From: Schauerella fraxinea
Lineage (GTDB): Bacteria > Pseudomonadota > Gammaproteobacteria > Burkholderiales > Burkholderiaceae_B
Assembly: GCA_030849945.1 (NCBI GenBank)
Contig: JAVDKK010000001.1
Location: forward strand, 868,001 to 932,000
Direction: 5' to 3'
DNA: 64,000 nucleotides
Under the pieces are notes generated by a model. That model did no database searches and was not told where the DNA came from. It was given only the letters and a program-made list of their open reading frames with translations. The translations under genes and the position numbers were made by a program. Below are positions 42,655-51,379 of the stretch, in pieces; the stretch's first letter is position 1; each line of letters opens with the position of its first letter.

Positions 42655-43479
42655 ATGATACGTACGCTGGAACCCCAAGATATCGATGCCGTGGTCGCCC
42701 TTTGGCTCGCGGCATCGCTCAATGCCCACGATTTCATCGCGCCCGAGTATTGGCAGTCCCAAGTCGCAGCGATGCGAGACGAGTACTTGCCCAACTCGGA
42801 AACCTACGTGTTCGAACGCGATGGTTCGATTCAGGGCTTCGTGTCGCTTCATGAGGCGAAGCTGGCGGCCTTGTTCGTGGCGCCCGAAGCACAAGGCGCG
42901 GGCATGGGGAGTCAGTTGCTTGCGCGGGTCGCGCAGCGGCATCCGGTACTGCAATTACGCGTGTACGAAAAGAATCCTGCTGCGATTCGATTCTATGTGC
43001 AGCATGGATTCCGTTTACTGAGCATCGAAACGGACGGCGAAACCGGTGAGCGCGAGCTGCTGATGGACAACGCTGTGGTCGACCGGCAGGACGACGGCGT
43101 CACCTTCGCGTTTGGCGATTCGCCCGAAATGGCCGACGACTTGCTTGCCCGCGTATTGGCGGGGCAAAAGACGGCAACCTGCGGGGCACTTGCCCAATAC
43201 GCGGATGGAAGCGAGCCGCTACCGCGCTTTGGGCGGCAGGATACCGTGCTGGACGGCGCCGGGCGACCGGCATGCATCATCGAAACGACAGCAGTGGATA
43301 TTCAACGCTTCGAAGACGTGAGTGCCGAGTTTGCCGTAGCCGAAGGCGAGGGTACGTACGACGAATGGCGGGAAGGCCACCGCAGCTACTTCGAGCGCAA
43401 CGGCGGCTTCGATCCGCGCATGGTGCTGGTGTGCCAACGTTTCGTCGTGGCGCAAGTAATACCTACCAACAGCCGTTGA
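42655..43479 (+). CDS. GNAT acetyltransferase fused to an ASCH domain
   Basis: 274 residues. Residues 1-140 form a GNAT domain with the acetyl-CoA loop LFVAPEAQGAGMGSQLLARV (73-92) and RVYEKNPAAIRFYVQHGF. Residues about 150-270 form an ASCH domain: the ARVLAGQKTATCGALAQY strand-helix, GRQDTVLDGAGRPACIIETT, and FAVAEGEGTYDEWREGHRSY. ASCH domains resemble PUA RNA-binding folds, and some are amidohydrolases for N4-acetylcytidine. The fusion of acetyltransferase and ASCH in one chain suggests a coupled role in nucleoside or RNA base acetylation, an inference. The start is ATG 42655, 19 bp after the lactonase stop. Confidence 0.85.
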   Translation: MIRTLEPQDIDAVVALWLAASLNAHDFIAPEYWQSQVAAMRDEYLPNSETYVFERDGSIQGFVSLHEAKLAALFVAPEAQGAGMGSQLLARVAQRHPVLQLRVYEKNPAAIRFYVQHGFRLLSIETDGETGERELLMDNAVVDRQDDGVTFAFGDSPEMADDLLARVLAGQKTATCGALAQYADGSEPLPRFGRQDTVLDGAGRPACIIETTAVDIQRFEDVSAEFAVAEGEGTYDEWREGHRSYFERNGGFDPRMVLVCQRFVVAQVIPTNSR

Positions 43480-43564
43480 TCCACCCTGCGCAGCAGGCGC
43501 GTGACCAGCGACCGCCCTATTCAGATTTGAGATCGAACGGCGTGCACCGCCCGTGCCAGCAGGT

Positions 43565-44101
43565 TTATGTTGCGCCCGGCACCGCGTCATGCGAGTGGAT
43601 CTGCAAGGCCTCCAGAAACCGCGACACCATGTTGTAGGCCGCCACGGTGGCGGTCAATTCCACGACGAGCTTGGGCGTGAGCTGCGCGCTCACTGCGTCG
43701 AATATGTCCTGCGGCACTTGTACGTGGCGTGTCATCGCATCGGTATAAGCCAGCACGGCACGCTGGGTGTCGCTGTAGCACGATGCCGTTTCCCATCCAT
43801 CGAGCGCGTCCAATTGCGCTTGGGTCACGCCTTCCTTCAGCGCGATGGGCGCATGCTGCTCGGCTTCATACGGCGCGCCGTTCAACACCGCCACGCGCAT
43901 GATGACGAGCTCGCGCAGCCCGCCGTCCAACGTTGAGTGCTGACGAATCGCGGTGAGATAGGTCAGCCAGCCGCCTGCTACCGGGGGGCTGTGCAGCAGC
44001 ATCTGGTACAGATGCAGGATGCTGCCGCGCTCGGCGACCACGCGTTCGGCAAGGTCGCGCACCTCGGGTTGCTGCAGATCGGCGTAAGGAATACGGGCCA
44101 T
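43565..44101 (-). CDS. Carboxymuconolactone decarboxylase family protein
   Basis: 178 residues. The CMD-like helical core is LRELVIMRVAVLNGAPYEAE, then QHAPIALKEGVTQAQLDAL. It lacks the CxxC of AhpD (the segment reads NGAPYEAEQH), so a peroxidase role is unlikely and the true activity is unknown. It is alone on its strand, with 175 bp to the next gene upstream (a LysR gene) and 85 bp to the GNAT-ASCH gene it converges with. An upstream GGAGACAAC precedes the start ATG 44101. Confidence 0.88.
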   Translation of the reverse strand: MARIPYADLQQPEVRDLAERVVAERGSILHLYQMLLHSPPVAGGWLTYLTAIRQHSTLDGGLRELVIMRVAVLNGAPYEAEQHAPIALKEGVTQAQLDALDGWETASCYSDTQRAVLAYTDAMTRHVQVPQDIFDAVSAQLTPKLVVELTATVAAYNMVSRFLEALQIHSHDAVPGAT

Positions 44102-44276
44102 GATGTTGTCTCCTCGTTTTGAGTGTGATGAATGTTCGTTTTAACGATCGTGGTGCGTCAACGTTCTTCCGCACGGCGTTGCGGGACTGCCGAATGACCG
44201 CCATAACGCCTCGCCGCGAGACCGTGTGCTCATGGGTTACCGAGGCGCTGCCTGACGGTATTGGCGTGTAATCGCT

Positions 44277-45158
44277 TCATCTCGCAATGGCAGGCAGATG
44301 CTGTTTGAGATGATCGATCACGCAACGCGCGCGTGACGACAGTGGCCATTCGGAACGGTGGATGAGCCAGAGCGTATCGACCACGGGGCTGCCGCAGGCA
44401 AGCACCTTGATCGCTTCGGGTTGTGGAAAGGCTTCTCGCGCATAGCGAGGAATCACCGTGAATCCCAGACCGCGCGCCACGGGCTCGAGCATCTGCCCGA
44501 TTTGATTGATGTAGCCATGGCGCGGCACCGTACGAATACCGGGATTGGACGGAAAGTGGCGGCTCAGCAACCGTGTGGCCATGCCTTGGCCGTCCGGGTG
44601 ATCGATGAACCCCATGCGATGTAGATCCGCCCAGCTCTCGACCTTCTCGCCTGCGGGGATCACCAGCTCGAGCGGTTCCTCGGCAAACGGTTGCGCGGCA
44701 ATGCGCGCATCGTCCGGTTTGAGGGTTACGAGCCCGAGCTCGTACTCTTTCTGCAGCACGGCCTCCAGCGCTTCACGATCCGGCGCAAACCGATGGCGGA
44801 TGGTCAGGTTGCGATTGCCCTGCTGCATGCTCAACAGAATGGGATACAGCGCCAGCCCGACGCTGCCGGGGGTGATCAAACTGAATTCGCCGCTGCACGC
44901 ATCGGCGTCGGACAAGCGCACCTTGAGCCGGTTGTCGGCCTGCTCGATCTCGTTGCAATACGCCAGAAACATCGTTCCCGCAGGGGTGAGCTCGAGTTGG
45001 CGCGGACGCCTCAGGATGAGCGTGCCGAGTTCGCCTTCGAGATGCCGCACGTGCTGACTGACGGCCGCTTGCGTGAGCCCCAGGCGATCGGCCGCCCGCG
45101 TAAAGCTGCCCAGCTCGGCGATGGCAACGAACGTGTGCAGCCACTGAGGGTTCATCAT
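44277..45158 (-). CDS. LysR-family transcriptional regulator
   Basis: 293 residues; the start could be either of two adjacent ATGs (45158 or 45155). HTH: LHTFVAIAELGSFTRAADRL, then GLTQAAVSQHVRHLEGELG. Effector-domain part: LRRPRQLELTPAGTMFLAY onwards, of the ArgP/HTH_LysR general type. It is divergent from an old-yellow-enzyme gene (145-bp gap), which is its most likely target. A short palindrome at 45162-45172 sits just before its start. Confidence 0.92.
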   Translation of the reverse strand: MMNPQWLHTFVAIAELGSFTRAADRLGLTQAAVSQHVRHLEGELGTLILRRPRQLELTPAGTMFLAYCNEIEQADNRLKVRLSDADACSGEFSLITPGSVGLALYPILLSMQQGNRNLTIRHRFAPDREALEAVLQKEYELGLVTLKPDDARIAAQPFAEEPLELVIPAGEKVESWADLHRMGFIDHPDGQGMATRLLSRHFPSNPGIRTVPRHGYINQIGQMLEPVARGLGFTVIPRYAREAFPQPEAIKVLACGSPVVDTLWLIHRSEWPLSSRARCVIDHLKQHLPAIAR

Positions 45159-45161
45159 AAA

Positions 45162-45172
45162 GATAACTTATC
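45162..45172. promoter_or_regulatory. Palindrome in the LysR/OYE divergent region
   Basis: GATAA-C-TTATC, an 11-bp palindrome 4 bp upstream of the LysR start, in an AT-rich stretch. It could be an autoregulatory half of a LysR site. No further evidence. Confidence 0.4.
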
Positions 45173-45303
45173 GATCCAATAAGAATGCATTAGTTTACAT
45201 TGTGCTCGCGCATACGTAGCCTTGCAGTATTCGCGGAAATGCGTGTTGCGGCAGTCCTGTTGCCGCCCATCACACGCACCGCACCCCCCATTTGAGAATT
45301 GCA

Positions 45304-46410
45304 ATGTCAGCGCTGTTTAGTCCGTTTCAACTGAAAGACGTCACCTTACGCAACCGCATCGCCGTGCCGCCCATGTGCCAATACAGTGCCGATGATGGCC
45401 TGACCAACGATTGGCATCTGGCGCACTACACCAGCCTGGCCCGTGGCGGCGCGGGCCTCGTGATCGTGGAAGCGACCGCCGTGTCGCCGGAAGGTCGCAT
45501 CACCCCGGGCTGCACCGGGCTCTGGAACGATGCGCAGGCCGAAGGCATGGCCCGCATCGCAGCAAGCATTAAGGCGGCGGGCGCTGTGCCCGGCATCCAG
45601 ATCGCGCATGCCGGCCGCAAGGCCAGCGCCAACCGGCCGTGGGAAGGCGACGATCACATTGCCGCCGGCGATGCGCGCTCGTGGGAAACGATCGCCCCGT
45701 CGGCCGTGGCCTTTGGCGCCAATCTGCCGCAAGTGCCGCGTGCCATGACGTTGGCCGATATCGCCCGCGTGAAGGCCGATTTTGCGGCTGCCGCGCAACG
45801 CGCTCGTCATGCCGGCTTCGAGTATCTCGAACTGCATTTCGCGCACGGTTACCTGGCGCAAACTTTCTTCTCGGCGCACTCGAATCGCCGTGACGATCAA
45901 TACGGTGGCGATCTCGATGGCCGCAGCCGCTTCATGCTGGAAACGCTGGCTGCGGTACGTGACGTGTGGCCCGAGAATTTGCCGTTGACCGCACGTTTCG
46001 GCGTGATCGAGTACGACGGCCGCGATGAAGAAACGTTGTCCGAGTCGATTGCAGTAACGCGCGCCATGCGCAGTGGCGGCCTGGATCTGCTCAATGTGAG
46101 CGTGGGCTTCACGATTCCAGACACCTCGATTCCGTGGGGCGGCGCGTTTCTGGCGCCGATTGCCGAGCGCGTGAAGCGCGAAGCGAACATCCCGGTGGCG
46201 TCGTCGTGGGGCATCGACGATCCGATCGAAGCGGATCGCGCCGTGGCCGATGGGCAAATGGATCTGGTGATGATCGGCCGCGCGCACTTGGCCAATCCGC
46301 ACTTCACATACCACGCCGCCCAGAAGCTCAAGGCCGATCGTCCGTCGTGGGTGCTGCCGGCGCCTTACGCACATTGGTTGGAGCGTTATCGCTCCTCTGC
46401 CGCGGCGTAA
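45304..46410 (+). CDS. NADH:flavin oxidoreductase, old yellow enzyme (YqjM-like)
   Basis: 368 residues from ATG 45304; a TTG 12 nt upstream is possible. FMN TIM barrel of the thermophilic-like OYE class: Cys25 in PPMCQYSADDG (the redox-tuning Cys of YqjM), IQIAHAGRKAS, the ELHFAHGYLAQTFFS active-site loop, YGGDLDGRSRFMLE, and LVMIGRAHLANPHF. It reduces activated alkenes with NAD(P)H. It is divergent from its LysR regulator and converges with gabD across a hairpin. Confidence 0.93.
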   Translation: MSALFSPFQLKDVTLRNRIAVPPMCQYSADDGLTNDWHLAHYTSLARGGAGLVIVEATAVSPEGRITPGCTGLWNDAQAEGMARIAASIKAAGAVPGIQIAHAGRKASANRPWEGDDHIAAGDARSWETIAPSAVAFGANLPQVPRAMTLADIARVKADFAAAAQRARHAGFEYLELHFAHGYLAQTFFSAHSNRRDDQYGGDLDGRSRFMLETLAAVRDVWPENLPLTARFGVIEYDGRDEETLSESIAVTRAMRSGGLDLLNVSVGFTIPDTSIPWGGAFLAPIAERVKREANIPVASSWGIDDPIEADRAVADGQMDLVMIGRAHLANPHFTYHAAQKLKADRPSWVLPAPYAHWLERYRSSAAA

Positions 46411-46425
46411 CGTGGGGGTGGGCCC

Positions 46426-46453
46426 GTCGGCGCCGCCTCAAGCGGGCGCCGAC
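46426..46453. terminator. Hairpin between convergent OYE and gabD genes
   Basis: GTCGGCGCC (46426-46434) pairs with GGCGCCGAC (46445-46453), a 9-bp GC-rich stem with a 10-nt loop in the 60-bp gap between the two stop codons. There is no U-tract on either strand, so it may slow polymerase or protect 3' ends rather than terminate by itself. Confidence 0.5.
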
Positions 46454-46470
46454 GCGTCAATGCTCGCGCA

Positions 46471-47952
46471 TCAAATCACTTGGCCCTGGCACAGATATTT
46501 CACGTGCATGTAGTCGTCCAGCCCATAGCGCGAACCTTCGCGGCCATAACCTGATTCCTTCACGCCGCCGAAGGGCGCCGAGGCGGCTGCCAACGCGCCT
46601 TCGTTGATGCCGACGATGCCGCTTTCAAGCGCATCCGCCACGCGCCATACGCGGCGAATATCCGTCGAATAGAAGTAGGCCGCCAAGCCGTAAGGTGTGT
46701 CGTTGGCGTCGGCGATCACTTGTGCTTCGGTGTCGAAGCGGCTCACGGCGACCACCGGCCCAAACGTCTCTTCGCATGAGCAGGCCATGGTGGTAGTCAC
46801 GCCATCGAGCACTGTGGGGGCGTAGTAGTGCGGGCCATCGCGTTCGCTGTCGCGGATGCGTGCGCCGCCCACCACTACTTTGGCGCCGCCGGCGAGGGCA
46901 TCTTTCACGTGCGCTTCGATCTTGTCGATCGCACGCGAATTGATCATCGGGCCGATTTGCGAGGTGCTATCGGTGGCGGGTCCTACCTTCAGTGCGCCCA
47001 CCTTTGCGGCCAGCTTTTCCACGAATGCGGCATGCACGCCCGATTGCACGAAGACGCGATTAGGCGAGACGCAGGTTTGTCCGCCATTGCGAAATTTCGC
47101 GACCATCAATCCATCGACTGCCGCATCGATATCGGCGTCATCGAACACGATGAAAGGCGCATTGCCGCCGAGTTCGAGCGACAGCTTTTTCAGTGTGTCG
47201 GCCGACGCGCGCGCCAGATGCTTGCCCACGGCGGTCGAGCCGGTAAACGTGACCTTGCGCACGCGCTTGTCTGCCAGCCACACGTCAACAACTTCTGGCG
47301 TTTTCGCGCGCGAGGCGGTCACGATATTCAGCACGCCATCGGGCAAGCCCGCGTCCTGCGCCAGCTTCACAAGCGCAAGCGAGGTGAGGGGCGTGTCTTC
47401 GGCCGGCTTGGCGACCACCGTGCATCCCGCGGCCAATGCAGGCGCGATCTTGCGGGCGATCATCGCAGCAGGAAAATTCCATGGCGTGATGGCGGCCACC
47501 ACACCTACGGGTTCCTTCACCGTCATGAGCTTGCGGCCCATGGCAGGTTCGGGAATCATATCGCCGTACGTGCGCACGGCCTCTTCCGAAAACCACTCCA
47601 CGTAGCTGGCGGCATACATCACTTCGCCCTTGCCTTCGGCCAGCGGCTTGCCCTGCTCGCGAGAGATCAGGCGTCCGAGATCGTCCACATTCTCGGTAAT
47701 CAGCGCCAGCCATTTTTTAAGGATCTGGGCGCGTTCGCGCGACGGCAGCTTGCGCCATGCGGGAAAGGCGGCCGATGCGGCATCCACCGCAGCGCGCGCA
47801 TCGTCAGCGCCGCTATCGGGCACCTGTGCGAATACGGTGTCAGTGGCGGGGTCGGACACATCGAGCGTCGCGCCGGAAGCGGCCGGCACCCAGTGTTTTC
47901 CAATCAAGTTGAGACCAGGCAGCAGATCCTGGCGAGTAAGCGTCAAAGGCAT
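46471..47952 (-). CDS. gabD: NAD(P)-dependent succinate-semialdehyde dehydrogenase
   Basis: 493 residues from ATG 47952; longer readings only extend into the divergent region. ALDH superfamily, GabD type: TPWNFPAAMIARKIAPALAA with the catalytic Asn, VTFTGSTAVGK (cofactor), LELGGNAPFIV with Glu260, GGQTCVSPNR with nucleophile Cys294, and EETFGPVVAVSRFD. It oxidises succinate semialdehyde to succinate. No gabT is adjacent. It is divergent from a GNAT gene and ends 60 bp from the OYE gene. Confidence 0.92.
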   Translation of the reverse strand: MPLTLTRQDLLPGLNLIGKHWVPAASGATLDVSDPATDTVFAQVPDSGADDARAAVDAASAAFPAWRKLPSRERAQILKKWLALITENVDDLGRLISREQGKPLAEGKGEVMYAASYVEWFSEEAVRTYGDMIPEPAMGRKLMTVKEPVGVVAAITPWNFPAAMIARKIAPALAAGCTVVAKPAEDTPLTSLALVKLAQDAGLPDGVLNIVTASRAKTPEVVDVWLADKRVRKVTFTGSTAVGKHLARASADTLKKLSLELGGNAPFIVFDDADIDAAVDGLMVAKFRNGGQTCVSPNRVFVQSGVHAAFVEKLAAKVGALKVGPATDSTSQIGPMINSRAIDKIEAHVKDALAGGAKVVVGGARIRDSERDGPHYYAPTVLDGVTTTMACSCEETFGPVVAVSRFDTEAQVIADANDTPYGLAAYFYSTDIRRVWRVADALESGIVGINEGALAAASAPFGGVKESGYGREGSRYGLDDYMHVKYLCQGQVI

Positions 47953-48100
47953 GGTGTGGCGTTCCGTTTCAAGCTGGGAAAATGAAGCGTTAGATGGCGC
48001 TGCCGTGAACAGGTCACCCGCACCGACGCCTCCGATCGGATCATAGTAATGCAACGGGATTCGCACGTTTCTTCGCTGGTGCGATCGGGTACCGATCCCA

Positions 48101-48140
48101 TGCGATAGCATTGCGGTCGTTTTCCGCAATGTTGCGATAG
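48101..48140. promoter_or_regulatory. Mixed direct/inverted repeat upstream of the GNAT gene
   Basis: TGCGATAG occurs at 48101-48108 and 48133-48140 (32-bp period), and between them CATTGCG (48109-48115) is inverted as CGCAATG (48125-48131). It lies in the divergent gabD/GNAT region just before the GNAT Shine-Dalgarno. It may be a regulator site; the regulator is unknown. Confidence 0.45.
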
Positions 48141-48161
48141 ACCGATCCAAGGAGTGCGACG

Positions 48162-49037
48162 GTGTGCGCTGCCGATGTTTTCAACGACCGCCCGGCCGGC
48201 GATGTCGTGCTGCGCGATATGACTGCATCCGATCTCGCGTGCGCTCACGCGTTGTCGCAGGGTGCGCGCTGGCCGCACCGTCTGGAAGATTGGCAGCAAG
48301 TGTGGCCGTTGGGCGAGGGCGTCGTGGCCGAGCGCGATGGCGCCGTAATCGGCACGGCGATGCGCTGGCGGTGGGGCGAACACCACGCCACCGTGGGCCT
48401 GGTGATCGTGTCGCCACAGCATCAAGGCAGGCGCGTGGGCCGCTGCTTGATGGCTGCCGTGCTCGAACCGCTGGGCGATCGCGATGTGACGTTGTTCGCG
48501 ACGCCTGAAGGCCGCGGTCTTTATGCGCGTCTGGGATTTACGGCGATCGGCGAAGCACGGCAGCATCAGGGCGTGGCCGTTCCGACGCCCATGATGGCCA
48601 TGAAGCACGGCGAGTGTCTCCGTGCCGCAACGCGCCGCGACCTGACAGCGCTTGTGGCATTGGATACGGTGGCGCGTGGCATGCCGCGCGATCGGTTGAT
48701 CGCGGCCCTGATCGAGGCGGCCGACACGGTGGTGCTGGATTCGCCGGACGGCGTGCAAGGCTTTGCGACGGTGCGGCGCTTCGGCCGGGGGATGATGATC
48801 GGCCCTGTCGTTGCGCCGGACGTGGCCGTTGCGCAGGTGTTGATCGCGTATTGGCTCAATCGTCACGTGAACCGTTTCGTCCGGATCGATGTCGACAGCG
48901 GCGGTGGGCTATCCGCATGGCTTGAGTGCTGCGGGCTGGCGGGGGTCGATGCGCCTGTTGTGATGGTGCGCGGCAGGCCTGCGCAATCGGTTGGCAATAT
49001 GCAAGCCTTTGCGCTCGTTTCGCAGGCACTGGGTTGA
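48162..49037 (+). CDS. GNAT-family acetyltransferase with C-terminal extension (YitH-like)
   Basis: 291 residues from GTG 48162, supported by AAGGAG 8 nt upstream. The N-terminal GNAT domain (about 15-140) has VGLVIVSPQHQGRRVGRCLM as acetyl-CoA loop and GLYARLGFTAIGEARQHQG. The C-terminal half (about 155-290) resembles the degenerate second domain of YitH-type proteins (VALDTVARGMPRDRLIAALI, QGFATVRRFGRGMMIGPVVA). Substrate unknown. It is divergent from gabD by 209 bp. Confidence 0.88.
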   Translation: MCAADVFNDRPAGDVVLRDMTASDLACAHALSQGARWPHRLEDWQQVWPLGEGVVAERDGAVIGTAMRWRWGEHHATVGLVIVSPQHQGRRVGRCLMAAVLEPLGDRDVTLFATPEGRGLYARLGFTAIGEARQHQGVAVPTPMMAMKHGECLRAATRRDLTALVALDTVARGMPRDRLIAALIEAADTVVLDSPDGVQGFATVRRFGRGMMIGPVVAPDVAVAQVLIAYWLNRHVNRFVRIDVDSGGGLSAWLECCGLAGVDAPVVMVRGRPAQSVGNMQAFALVSQALG

Positions 49038-49072
49038 TCGCGGCCGAGGTGTCATGCAGCGATCGCGGCCGC

Positions 49073-50110
49073 TCAGTCCGAGCGCCGTCGACGCATCACC
49101 AACGCGATGGGCAGTACGCCCAAGAGCAGGACCAAAAGTAGAAGTTCAAGAGGACCCCAGGTGTAGGGCAGTACCCAGGAGGCATCGATGAATGCCCATG
49201 CATAACCGGGATGCTGCGGATCGATGCGCGCCTGCACTTGCGTGCCCTGTTTGCGCGCGACCTCCGCATCCATACGGGCGTCGGTCGGGAAGAATCTGAA
49301 ATCCAGCGACTCGGCCTGGCCGCGATACGTTTGTCCTTGCCACGCATAGCGAAAGCCACAGTCGATTTGATTGTGCCCTTTTCGCGTGCCGTAATAGCGA
49401 TGCTCACAATCCACAAGCGTGGCCGGCACGTTTTCGAGCGATGAAAAGCCCAGCAGGGAAACTTCTTTGCTCAAGCGATCGGATACGCCGTATAGGCACA
49501 CCAGCATCGCCAGCAGGATGATCGCAGTCCACATGTGCCAAAGCGGGCGAGCGGCTTTGCGAGCGCGGTCGTTGATGGGCACGAGTTCATCGGTTGTGGG
49601 ATCGAGCACATAGTCTGCACGCCGGTGCACGCGGGTGCGAGGCTGACGATACAGCGCGTAGCCCAATGCGCCTGCGAGGGTTGCGACCAGGAACGCACCG
49701 AGGCCAGGTGTGGCGAGCCAACGCTCATCGGGCGTGCTCGCGATTGTTTTGTCGCGGTAAAACAATTCCACAGTACGGGTCTTGATGCTGCGCTGCGCCT
49801 GCAGTTCGCGATCGAGACTTGCCGGCGTTGCGAAGGGGCTTTGGCTCGTCCATACGGTCACGGGTGCATCGAAGGCCGCGTTGGCATACGTGTAGTGCGC
49901 CAGACACCGGATGGCGTGCTCGCGCTTCAAACCGTTGCGTACCAGTGCGCACGAATCGATCGATGCCGACACCCGAATCGGATTGTCTGCCCACGTGGCA
50001 AATCTGGAGAAAGCGATCGGCGAAACGGTATAGACGATGGCAACCAAGAGCGTGACGCCGGGCACGACGAAGCAGAAAAAATTGCCGATGAGCGATCTCA
50101 ACATTTTCAT
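49073..50110 (-). CDS. DUF3592-containing inner-membrane protein
   Basis: 345 residues from ATG 50110; the ORF extends further but only into GC-rich non-family sequence. Four membrane helices are predicted: about 9-31, 135-155, 190-210 and 318-338, the last followed by a basic tail RRRRSD. Between them are two DUF3592-type extracytoplasmic domains with ASIDSCALVRNGLKREHAIR and VPATLVDCEHRYYGTRKGHN. Function is unknown. It is divergent from a Bug gene, with 289 bp holding a strong palindrome (50270-50293). Confidence 0.8.
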   Translation of the reverse strand: MKMLRSLIGNFFCFVVPGVTLLVAIVYTVSPIAFSRFATWADNPIRVSASIDSCALVRNGLKREHAIRCLAHYTYANAAFDAPVTVWTSQSPFATPASLDRELQAQRSIKTRTVELFYRDKTIASTPDERWLATPGLGAFLVATLAGALGYALYRQPRTRVHRRADYVLDPTTDELVPINDRARKAARPLWHMWTAIILLAMLVCLYGVSDRLSKEVSLLGFSSLENVPATLVDCEHRYYGTRKGHNQIDCGFRYAWQGQTYRGQAESLDFRFFPTDARMDAEVARKQGTQVQARIDPQHPGYAWAFIDASWVLPYTWGPLELLLLVLLLGVLPIALVMRRRRSD

Positions 50111-50269
50111 CTCGATTCGTCTCGCACCCATTCGACGCGCATGGCAGGCACACAGGGCTTCAAGGCACTTCTCCTTACGGGTTTCACCGGATCGATCGCC
50201 GTGAGCGCGCAGCATACACCCAGGAAAACCCGCGTGGAATAAAGCGTAAAAACAATGGTTTACTCCATT

Positions 50270-50293
50270 ATGGATCCAATATATTGGCTCCAT
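50270..50293. promoter_or_regulatory. 24-bp near-perfect palindrome upstream of a Bug gene
   Basis: ATGGA (50270-50274), then CCAATATATTGG (50276-50287, perfect), then TCCAT (50289-50293), with only the T75/C88 pair mismatched. It is AT-rich and lies 107 bp before the Bug ATG. Its TTGG/CCAA half-sites resemble GntR/FCD (VanR-like) operators. No GntR gene is adjacent. Confidence 0.65.
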
Positions 50294-50399
50294 TAAGGGC
50301 AAGTGCAATTGCGTTGACCGGTGCCGCCGCGTCTGCGCGGGCGTGCTGCTCCGTCGCCGGATGCCTTCCGGCGCATCTCTTTCACGCGAGAGTAAAACC

Positions 50400-51353
50400 A
50401 TGAAGATGCTTCGCAGCCTGACCGCTTCAACCCTACTGCTGATCGGCGTCACGGCGAATGCCGCGGACGCCTACCCCACGCATGCCATGGAACTGATGGT
50501 GGCGTATCAAGCTGGCGGTGGCAGCGACAACACCGCGCGCGCCATCGCCGAAGCCGCCCGCCCGCTCATGCCGCACCCGCTTGTCGTGGTCAACAAACCC
50601 GGCGCAAGCGGATCCATCGGCTGGTCGTACGTCGCCAATGCGCAGCCCGACGGCTACAAGCTGGTGTTGATGACACCGGAGATGCTGGTGGTGCCGCTGC
50701 TGGGCATCGGTAAAACCACCATCGCCGACTTTCAGCCCGTCGCACGATTTACCGACGATCCCTCGTCGGTCACGGTGCGTGCCGATGCGCCCTGGAATAC
50801 CGTCGAAGCGTTTCTCGACTACGCGCGCGCCAATCCGCAGAAAGTGACGATCTCCAACGCGGGCATCGGCACGATTCCGCACATCGCCGCTGTGGCGCTG
50901 GGCGAGAAATCGAAAAGCACGTTTACCCACGTGCCGTATCAAGGCTCATCGCCCGCCATCATGGGATTGATCGCCGGTGACGTGCAAGCCACGACGGTGG
51001 CTTACGCAGAGTTGCGCCAGCATGTGGAAACCGGCAAGCTCAAAACCCTCGCCGTGATGGCGCAGAAACGCGTGGCAGGGTTGGATAACGTGCCCACGAT
51101 GAAGGAGCGTGGCATGGACTTGCAATATGGCGTGTGGCGCGGCATTGGCTTGCCCAAAGCGGCGCCGGCGGCAGTGCTGGAAAAATGGCGCGAGGTCGCG
51201 CAGGCGCTTTCGAAAAACGCGGCGTTTCAAACCACGATGATCAAACAAAACCTGACGCCGGCATACGCCGACACCCCGGAATTCGTGGCGGAGATCGATC
51301 GGCAAAGCGCGGCGTTTAACGCGCTTGTGCCTACCCTCAATATGAAGGACTGA
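50400..51353 (+). CDS. Bug-family substrate-binding protein
   Basis: 317 residues from ATG 50400; the ORF begins upstream at 50343 but the signal peptide starts here (MKMLRSLTASTLLLIGVTAN, cleaved near AADAYP). Bug marks: ELMVAYQAGGGSDNTARAIA, VVNKPGASGSIGWSYVANAQ, PDGYKLVLMT and THVPYQGSSPAIMGLIAGDV. The family's PFPPGG loop is changed to AYQAGG. A near-perfect palindrome upstream suggests specific regulation. It converges with the FepA-like receptor 26 bp away. Confidence 0.92.
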   Translation: MKMLRSLTASTLLLIGVTANAADAYPTHAMELMVAYQAGGGSDNTARAIAEAARPLMPHPLVVVNKPGASGSIGWSYVANAQPDGYKLVLMTPEMLVVPLLGIGKTTIADFQPVARFTDDPSSVTVRADAPWNTVEAFLDYARANPQKVTISNAGIGTIPHIAAVALGEKSKSTFTHVPYQGSSPAIMGLIAGDVQATTVAYAELRQHVETGKLKTLAVMAQKRVAGLDNVPTMKERGMDLQYGVWRGIGLPKAAPAAVLEKWREVAQALSKNAAFQTTMIKQNLTPAYADTPEFVAEIDRQSAAFNALVPTLNMKD

Positions 51354-51379
51354 TCGATCGCATCCACTCACCGCGCCGT

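Noticed and set aside
41535..42794. 419-residue minus-strand frame
   Set aside because: Antisense to the lactonase with no family features.
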